Program-made: the position numbers and the translations under genes | Source: Tenrec ecaudatus | Lineage: Eukaryota > Chordata > Mammalia > Afrosoricida > Tenrecidae | DNA length: 64,000 bases | Assembly: GCF_050624435.1 (NCBI RefSeq) | Contig: NC_134539.1 | Span: 145,424,025-145,488,024 of the forward strand | Direction of reading: 5' to 3' | In this document: positions 57,201 through 64,000 of the stretch, one piece after another | How the letters are laid out: each line of letters starts with the position of its first letter | Position numbering within the stretch: position 1 is the stretch's first letter | Notes under the pieces: model-generated | Databases searched by the model: none | What the model was told of the DNA's origin: nothing | What the model saw: only the letters and a program-made list of their open reading frames with translations

Positions 57201-59696
57201 CACTTTGGTTACAGAGTTGAGTACTTGTTAAGGAGGTGATATGGCCCAGATAAGTTGGCTGTCCGCACCCTGGCCCTTTCCAGAAAACATTTGCGAACCT
57301 CAGTTCTAGACAAAAACCCAAGCTGAAAAACCAAACTCAACTGCCATTGAGTCGATCTCAACTCATAGCGACCCCAGAGGACAGGGCAGCACTGCGCTTG
57401 TGGCTTTCTGAGACTGTCACTCGTACAAGAGTGGTTCCCAACCTTCTTAATGCCATGATGCTTTCATGCAGTTCCTCATGTTGTGGTGACCCCTCAGCAG
57501 TAACATTATTCTTGTTGCTATTTCATCACTATCATTTTGCTACTGTTATAACCTGTCAAAGGGTCGTTTGACCCCTAAAGGGGTTGCGACCACAGGTTGA
57601 GGACCGCTGGTCAACGGGATTAGAAAGCCTTCTCTTTCTCTTTCAGAGTGGCTATATGTCCAATATCAATCTATAAAGTTTTGAACTGCTGACTTTGTGG
57701 TTAGCAGCCCACAGCAGTTGCTATATGAAAGGCCCTTGTAATTTAATGCTTTGTTTTCTGAAAAGCTGAGTCTCTGATAGGCCGTACGTATTCACAGAAC
57801 GTCAGAGGTGTGCCCTTTGGATCAGGAAGCTGTGTGAGCCCTCAGGGACAGGCACGGGCGTGATGGGCAGGAAGAATCGGAATCTCTATGCAAAGCTGCT
57901 GCTGCACATGCTTAAGCAAGGCACGCTCGAAGGCCCCTTCGCACATCGGCCGGAGCCTGGGACACTCAGAGCGCTGCCTTCCTACATGGTAGGTGCCCTG
58001 GGACAGAAGTCGGATGAATTCCATTGTTTAAAAAGTGGGTGTCAGTTTATCAACCTTTTGGGGAAGTCAGTGATTTATTAAACTTGTTTTTTTTTCTTTT
58101 CTTTCTGATGTGAATTTTTAATTTTTACCTTGAATCCATTGGCCTGGCCATTCCTCAGTGTGCTTCCATATTTCTGAAAACCTGCAAGTGAAAATTTGTA
58201 GTGAGCCCTAATTTCCCAGTAATTTTCACTCCCTCACTCACTGCCAACAAGTTGATTATGACTCATCGCAACCCTGTAGAACAGGATAAAACTGTGGGTT
58301 TTTGAGACTGTAACTGTCGATGGGAGTAGAAAGCCAGGTCTTTCTCTTGCAGAGCAGTTAGTGGTTTAGAACTGCCAACCCTGTAGGTAGCAACCCAGTG
58401 CAGTGCTACCACCCCGACCAGGGCTCATCGTAATAGTGTTTCACATTTTTCAGTGGGTTGGAGTTTATGAAACTCCTGTGTTATTTCAATATTTGAGTGA
58501 AATGGGATTAGGTGGAGTCCACAGTGCCTTTCCACTCCAATAAAGCAACAATAGAGTTTAGCAGTGAGTCCTTTAATGTCATTATGAAAATTGGCCTTGT
58601 TTGCAAAGGCAGTTGTTTTGCTTGGTTGACAATTGCATTAAACGTAAACCTTAAACCAAAGGACCTCCTTGCTGCTGAGGCGATTCTTACTGATAGTGAC
58701 TCCCTTGGGCAGAGTAGAACTTGCCCCATTGGGTTTCCAAGGCCGGAATCTTTGTGGAAGCAGACAGCACTTTCAGTTCTGTTCAGTGGCTGGTGTGTTT
58801 GAAAGGCTAGTCTTTTTGTTTACTAAGGGCTTAGCCCCCAAGCCACCAGGGCTCCTTCTTTGGTCTTTACAGCTCCGAGGTACTTGAGAAGCCTGACTGA
58901 GAAACCAGTAGTGCATACTGGCTATTGAAGTATGTAGAGTATTAGGGAAGGGCCTTAGAGCTAATACTAATAAGCTAGTTTAGAGATTTGGCTTGATGGC
59001 TCCTACTCGCGGATGGCCTAGCCATCAACCAAATCCCAGGTTCCTGTCAACATGAATGCTTTTTTGGTTTTCACACGATCAAGACATTCATCATTTCTGA
59101 TTTGTCTTGGTAGACATTTCTCTGTTCACAGATTTTTTTGTACAAAGCAGTTGATGATTGCATAAAGAAATAGGAGAGCACATGATGAAAAAGCCCCCAA
59201 ACTTTTCAACATATTTTTTGTGATGCTCATAATTGCTTAATAGTCCAAATATTTATTGTCAACTTACTCTATTGTACAATCAGCCATTTCCCAGAATTTC
59301 TTATTCATCAGAACATAACTCAAAGGTAAATGCTGTTCATTTTATATATTTTAATATTTCATAGTACCTTGTACATAGAGTGATACATTTGTATGTATTT
59401 GCATAAAATTAACACAAGTAGAGCATTTGAAAGACTTTTTGTCAAAAACTTGAAAATTGATATAATTTTCACAAGTGGTTACATTTTGAACGAATACGTT
59501 TTCTCATTTTTGAAATAAATCAGTCCATCTATTTCGATGAACCGAATTCCGCACAAGCAAAAGTTCCAAGTCCAGAAGCGTTACCAGACTGGGTCGTCGG
59601 TGAGCTGGGGACGAGTGACCAGAAATTAAATGAATCATGGAAACTTTCTTCAGGAGAAGATAGCACCCTTCTTCCCTCCCCGACGGATGTCCACAG
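54110..59696 (+). CDS. CEP112: Centrosomal protein of 112 kDa, first three coding exons (partial gene)
   Basis: CEP112 (CCDC46) is a large coiled-coil centrosomal protein, about 950 residues in human. The visible exons are 54110-54206 (coding part), 57798-57988 and 59524-59696. They join in phase to 153 complete codons. The protein starts MGSEEQWEKLDAEFDHFVVD and continues through ERQRCALWIRKLCEP, MGRKNRNLYAKLLLHML, HRPEPGTL and SIYFDEPN, which I recognise as the CEP112 N-terminus. To my knowledge this part carries a conserved domain of unknown function (DUF4485); the coiled coils lie further downstream, outside the window. The gene follows APOH on the same strand, as in human. No further coding exon was recognised before 64000. 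Confidence 0.93.
55202..55370 (+). repeat. AfroSINE, sense, in a CEP112 intron
   Basis: gagccgtgggggtgttgtgg to gcattgacttgatgcaatgg, with a deletion after cagtctcgg. Confidence 0.6.
56255..56775. repeat. Family C repeat, copy 4, in a CEP112 intron
   Basis: gtagactagagaaaaaaaat to accagattaggtgactacca, followed by a T run. Confidence 0.6.
56889..57090 (+). repeat. AfroSINE, sense, in a CEP112 intron
   Basis: gcgtcctggtggcctgtggg to catcgacttgatggcagcga, full length. Confidence 0.7.
57325..57745 (-). repeat. AfroSINE, antisense, split by SPIN
   Basis: Tail complement aactgccattgagtcgatct at 57339, head complement ttagcagcccacagcagttg near 57700. The middle is occupied by the 181-bp SPIN. 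Confidence 0.65.
57429..57609 (+). mobile_element. SPIN-type hAT element inside an antisense SINE
   Basis: A 181-bp copy from gagtggttcccaacc to caggttgaggaccgctg. It interrupts an antisense AfroSINE (57325-57428 and 57610-57745). The target duplication is badly decayed (tcgtacaa versus gtcaacgg). It lies in the CEP112 intron between coding exons 1 and 2. Confidence 0.75.
57798..57988 (+). CDS. CEP112: CEP112 second coding exon
   Basis: The acceptor ttcacag is followed by aa, completing the split Glu codon. The exon encodes RQRCALWIRKLCEPSG, MGRKNRNLYAKLLLHMLKQG and EPGTLRALPSYM. It ends in phase 0 before gtaggt at 57989. Confidence 0.94.
58232..58857 (-). repeat. Two AfroSINEs of different subfamilies, antisense
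   Basis: 58232-58428 is the common type. 58658-58857 has ccattgggtttccaaggccg and ctttgtggaagcagacagca, a longer-body type ending in gccaccagggctcc. Confidence 0.65.
59524..59696 (+). CDS. CEP112: CEP112 third coding exon
   Basis: The acceptor aaatcag precedes the exon, which encodes SIYFDEPNSAQAKVPSPE, LPDWVVGELG, LNESWKLSSGEDSTLL and SPTDVH. It ends in phase 2 before gtatgc at 59697. The next coding exon must lie beyond the recognisable part of this window. Confidence 0.92.
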
Positions 59697-59939
59697 GTAT
59701 GCCGTCATGGTGGGGCTTGGAGGGTTTCATCATGCCAGCGTGTCTGACACTGTGGCACACCTTTCATTTTGCCTATCTTAAAAAAAATTGTTACATGAAA
59801 TATTTGGTTTACTTTTTTAAGTCAAGGGCAATGATTGGACTTTAGGTTCATGTGTAAGAGTTTTGCTTGTCCACTTACTGCATATTCAAGGTCATATTCT
59901 TAGCCACTTTTATTGGTACCTGTTAAACCTTGCATATGA

Positions 59940-60018
59940 GGGGGCTTCAAAATGTTTGTGGGGAAATTTCAGTATCTTTTCATTTCATTGTTTCCGTGAA
60001 CTTTCTTGAACTCTCCTT
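59940..60018. mobile_element. Possible mariner-derived palindromic MITE
   Basis: gggggcttcaaaatgtttgt at the left and ggagagttcaagaaagttca (minus strand) at the right form imperfect inverted ends over about 80 bp. The outline resembles known mammalian mariner MITEs. No clear TA target sites are seen. Confidence 0.35.
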
Positions 60019-60142
60019 ATCTATTCCAGTGGCTGAACAGTGATGTTGTCATGTATTCCTTTGTTTTCCTGTGTGACCAGCAGGAACTCAGATCATTATT
60101 AGTAAGTCAAGGAAATACAATCTGAGCTCCTTGCACGATAGC

Positions 60143-60535
60143 TCCTAGCCCAGGTGGTGTAGTGGATTGTGCATTGGGCTGCTAACTGCAAGGTCAGCAG
60201 TTTGAATCCAGCAGCCATTCCTCAGGAGAAAGCTGTAGCTTTCTACTCCATAACGAGTTACAGTCTCTGAAATGCACAGGGGCAGTTCTGCCTTGCTCTA
60301 GAGCCGTGCTTCTCAACCTTCCTCACCCCGCGACCCTGTCATACAGCTCCTCGTGTGGTGATGACCCCCCAACCATAACATTATTGTTGTTGCTACTTCA
60401 TAACTGTCATTTTGCTACTGTGATGAATCAGTCAACCCCTGTGAAAGGGTCATTCGACTCCCAAAGTAGTCGTGATCCACAAGTTGAGAACCACTGCTCT
60501 AGAGTCTCCATGAATGGAAATAGATTTTGATGGCT
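60143..60535 (+). repeat. AfroSINE, sense, split by SPIN
   Basis: Head cccaggtggtgtagtggatt, body gagttacagtctctgaaatg, tail resuming after the ctctagag duplication with gaatggaaatagattttgat. Confidence 0.7.
60304..60496 (+). mobile_element. SPIN-type hAT element with perfect target duplication inside a SINE
   Basis: A 193-bp copy starting ccgtgcttctcaacc and ending gttgagaaccactg. Identical 8-mers ctctagag flank it (60296-60303 and 60497-60504), again TA-centred. The host is a sense AfroSINE (60143-60295 and 60505-60535), so SPIN came after this SINE. Confidence 0.87.
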
Positions 60536-60827
60536 GGGAGTTTGGTTTTCTTGGTTTGAGTTTGCGCCAGTGCCCTCTAGGGGGCGGTATTACCACTTTG
60601 GGAAGCAAAGGATTTTCCAATGTAAAAACAGCATCAAATGCGTGTTGCATATAATGAAAGCGTGGAAACTGGTGACCTGGCCTGAGTGGAGCATGTGGGC
60701 CAGTTTGTTTGTTTGTTTGTGTGACTTAAAGATGTTCAAATGAGTGTTCCAAATGAACGATCAGGGGCTTGGATATGAAGACTCAGATTTCAACCTGAGG
60801 GTGAAGCTCTTTGCTGGTTTTTAATTA

Positions 60828-60941
60828 CCGTATGTATTTGAGTATAAGCTGACCTGAATATAAGTCGAGGCACCTAATTTTACTACAAAAGCTGAATAAG
60901 AAGTGTGCTGAAAAACTCGGCTTATACACGAATCTATACGG
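60828..60941. mobile_element. Small Tc1/mariner-type MITE flanked by TA
   Basis: A 114-bp element with imperfect inverted ends of about 26 bp: ccgtatgtatttgagtataa and, on the other strand, ccgtatagattcgtgtataa. A TA dinucleotide sits on each side (60826 and 60942). It has no coding capacity. Confidence 0.65.
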
Positions 60942-60944
60942 TAG

Positions 60945-63900
60945 CTTCGTGTTTTTTAAGAACAGGGTTAGGAATGAAATGAAGTGAAAGGCCACCCTTA
61001 AATGCCTCTCTGGTACAGCGGTCAGACATGGGGAGAAGAAAGCTCCCCTGGGCCTGCACGCAACAGCATTGCCCTGATGTTGTTCTCCGAACATCTCAGT
61101 TTGATAGAGTGGTTGGTTGATTTTTAATTTGAACATGATTTACAGTTGTAATCTGCACCTTGGTGAACACGAATTCATAATGTGATGCACACAAGTCGTT
61201 GACAAATAGGAGTCAGTTGGACCTGCCTGCCCTTAAAGGCAGCACCATGGGCTGTGAGGCCAGTCCAGAAGGTCGGCCGAGAGGCAGTAAGGAGTCACAC
61301 AGATGGGCTGCCTGCTGCTTCCTCCCGGAAGTCACTCCCTGCTTCCCAGGCGGTCACATCTTGCTCTTGAAAACGTGTCAGCCCATGTTGACCTCGTGTG
61401 TCTAATCAATTCCTCAAGAAATTGCTTCTAAAAGTTTAAGGTGCCTTATAATATTTGACACGTGTATGTTTTTTTATGGTGAATAATTTATTGTTACTCA
61501 GAACTGAAGTTTAGTGCTGCCTCATAAAGTTTACAACCACTTCCACTTGTCCTTTGAAAAGCCTCTTTAATCTTAAAAGATTTTTCCCCCTTAGTGTTTC
61601 TTTTTTGATCACTTTATAAAACCCTGCTTTACTTAGACCTTTTTGTATGTGAAGTATTTTCTAATGGCATTTTAGATTATGCTGTTTGCACCCTCGCCTT
61701 TTTATATTATGAAAGATGCACGGTCCTTTGAAGACTTTCTGCTGGGCTCCCTGGTCGGGTGAGCTGGCCCCTGCCCCTCCCTTTGTTCTTCCTGCAGGAT
61801 CGTCTGCACCACTCCCCGCCAAGTGCCTTGGAAGGATGAGGAGCTTCTATTGTATCCGGCTCATTGTCTTGTTTCCTTCCCCCACCCTGCATACACGTCA
61901 CACACGTGGAAGCTTAGCCTTTCATACCAGCCAACTTCCCACCAAGCTGGCTGTGTCCTGGTCTCTTCTTTGCTGCCCCTTTTCGTACGGCTTGGTTCAC
62001 AGTCATGGACTAGGCCTGGTTTTCTTTTAGGAAAAAACACGGTGATAAATCACGCTGCCATTTCATCAGAGCTCCGCACTTGGATTGTTCAAATGGCAAC
62101 TCTCTTCTGCTTTCCTGACAGTGCAACATGTTAGCTGTATTTGGCCCAAGAGCTTGGTTTTGCAGATTGTTACTAAGGAAACTAGACCGTGAGCTTAGCG
62201 CTCACTTCCGTTTGATGAACTTCCTTGAGCTCTCCAATCCTGAACTATAACCACGCACGCCATCTTCCTGGCCGCCCCTCACATGCTCACCCAAGACTTC
62301 ACTGGGCTCTGTGGTAGCCAGACTGTAAGATGTGTCCACGTCCCTCCTCTAGGCATTCAGCTGCTCGTGGAACACACTCCTTCCACCTGCCGAGAGTAGG
62401 CAGGGCCTGTAACTTGCTTCTAGCCAATAGAACGTGGCGGCAGTTAGGGCCTGGCCTTCCTTTGATTGTATTGAGTGTCTGTCAGACTCAGGGGGGCAGT
62501 CTTGCCCTCTTTCTCTTGCTGGCTTTGAAGAAGCCAGCTGCCAAGAATCCGACACCCCTAAGCAATGAAGTCCCCCTAGCAACGCTAAGGAAAAGCTGAT
62601 TTTTCCTTCTTTGAGGCTTCAAATGAGAACTCTGGTCATCTCTGGTCAAGACCATGCCTGCAGCCTTGTGGGGTGTGAAGCTCAGTTCTGTCTGTGTGGA
62701 CTTCTGACTTGCAGAAACAATGAAGTCCTGTATCCGCGTTGCTTAGCGCCATTCAGTTTGCAGTAATCCGTTATGTAACAATAGAGGACCATTAACGTTT
62801 TTATCTTACAATCCATGATGCTGAACGTGCTTCAGCAGAACTTACAGCCTGAAGTGGACTAGGAAGAAAGGCCAGGCTGAAATGAAAACCCTCTGGACCA
62901 CACGGTCCAATCTGGAACTGATGGTGTGCCTGGCACAGGACGGGGCAGCACTTTGTGCTCTTGGGCATGGAGAAGGCAACGACTTGGTGGCAGCAGCAAC
63001 AGCAGGAGCCGCAGTAGTGCCGGTATATGTAACATATGAGTCCGGTTACAAACTCCAGCATAGACTTCAGAAGAGTAAAAAGTCCTAGCCCATCTCTCTG
63101 TGACCTGCTTCTTCATGAGCCAGTTCACCATTAGATAAAAGGCATGGAGGTGGCCCTTTCTGTTGCCGTGAGGCAGAGGTCAGACAGGTCTCCGCTTTCG
63201 TTCTCCTGTTCTGACACCAACTCTTCTTCCCAAAGCACCCTCCAAGGAATTAGATGTTGTGTTGCAGTGGCCATAGCTGAACCAGACAATACTTACAACT
63301 AAGGGGATTTATTAGCAGAGTTCACAGGTAAGCACAATCCAGGATGAGAGACCATTCAGAATACAGCTATGGGCCCACAGCAACCCTGCTCCTCAGCCAG
63401 CAGCCGAGTCTGTTCCTCAGCCTCTCAGTCACCAGGTCCCTTGGCTTCTGCCCTTGTGGGCTAGAAAACCAACCCTCTGCTCTGCCTGTGTCCCACAGTC
63501 TCGGTGCTGCGCCTCTGTGCTGTCTCCTTGTCTTGGTCTCTGCTGCCTGTGGCCTCGGCTGCCACTACTTCAGACAGATCTCGAAGGTGCTTCACTTACC
63601 GCGGTCCTGGGAGTTCGCTTTCTGCTCCTGCTTCAAAGAAGGCTCATCCTTATCACCAGGGCTTGGCAAGGAAAACGGACCCTCTCCTCTGAATGCTGTA
63701 TACATCCTACTCGCACACCCCACCTAGCGTTACAGGACCTGCGGAGAAGAGGAGCCTTATTAAGAAATCTCATCCCACCGCAGCCCTCAACACAACTTGC
63801 CGTGTATCATTCTCCAATAGCTCACACCAGCACGTGTGCAATGAAAAAACATAAATACTCACAAAGACACACATATACACTCTTCTGAGATGTGCTTTCT

Positions 63901-64000
63901 TGCACTTACAAACATCGTGAACCTCTGCCTTCTGGTCTGTGAAGGAGTCGGACTGTCGAGCACCTCTGGTTCCCCGACACCTCATGTGGAACAGAGGAAG
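60945..64000 (+). other. CEP112 intron after coding exon 3, to window end
   Basis: Holds the MLT1-type LTR at 62305. The block 63290-63860, with reversed poly(A)-like ggggatttattagcagag, could be another antisense LTR. No fourth coding exon was recognised. Confidence 0.45.
62305..62800 (+). mobile_element. MLT1-type MaLR LTR
   Basis: gtggtagccagactgtaaga at the left, gccaatagaacgtggcggca in the middle and gtaatccgttatgtaacaat at the right follow the MLT1 LTR layout, an old mammalian ERVL-MaLR family. Non-coding. Confidence 0.6.

Larger units (their letters stand above)
54207..57797 (+). other. CEP112 intron between coding exons 1 and 2
   Basis: Contains two SINEs, family C copy 4 and a SINE split by SPIN. 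The rest is AT-rich with nothing recognised. Confidence 0.6.

Noticed and set aside
59697-64000. A fourth CEP112 coding exon
   Set aside because: I searched for a phase-2 exon with CEP112-like residues and flanking AG/GT and did not find a convincing one.

Overview
This window is mammalian genomic DNA, most likely from a tenrec close to Echinops telfairi. Three lines of sequence evidence support this. Dozens of copies of the Afrotheria-type tRNA-derived SINE (AfroSINE) are present on both strands. There are many RTE-class LINE 3' ends and LINE 3' ends of the type I associate with afrotherians. At least five short hAT elements of the SPIN ('Space Invaders') type occur, several with intact 8-bp TA-centred target duplications; among afrotherians SPIN amplification is known from tenrec. 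The species call is an inference.

Two protein-coding genes lie on the + strand, in the PRKCA-APOH-CEP112 order and orientation known from human 17q24. APOH (beta-2-glycoprotein I, apolipoprotein H) is complete: eight coding exons from 15837 to 28346 join in phase to a 346-residue precursor. CEP112 (centrosomal protein of 112 kDa) starts at a CpG-island promoter around 49.7-50.6 kb. Its first three coding exons (54110-59696) are visible and the gene runs off the right edge. The genes are not functionally linked: APOH is a liver-secreted plasma phospholipid-binding protein, and CEP112 is a coiled-coil centrosomal protein.

Layout: 1-15.7 kb is intergenic and repeat-rich (RTE antisense ends, LINE 3' ends, a SPIN with a perfect target duplication at 4.4 kb, another SPIN nested in a LINE at 13.3 kb). 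15.7-28.4 kb is APOH; its introns hold SINEs, a hAT element, RTE ends and a 430-bp minisatellite. 28.4-49.7 kb is intergenic, with LTR-like blocks, nested LINE/SINE insertions, a degenerate RTE reverse-transcriptase copy broken by two later insertions, and a dead mariner transposase. 49.7-50.6 kb is the CEP112 CpG island with a tandem module carrying two perfect RFX X-boxes. 50.6-64 kb is the CEP112 5' region with introns, an old antisense L1, SINEs, two more SPINs, a TA-flanked MITE and an old MaLR (MLT1-type) LTR.

I found no undescribed molecular system. The observations most worth checking are the duplicated X-box module in the CEP112 promoter, the apparent relocation of an N-glycan in APOH (one site lost in domain IV, one gained in domain II) with a one-residue C-terminal extension, the SPIN copies with readable target duplications, and the insertion chronologies they allow.
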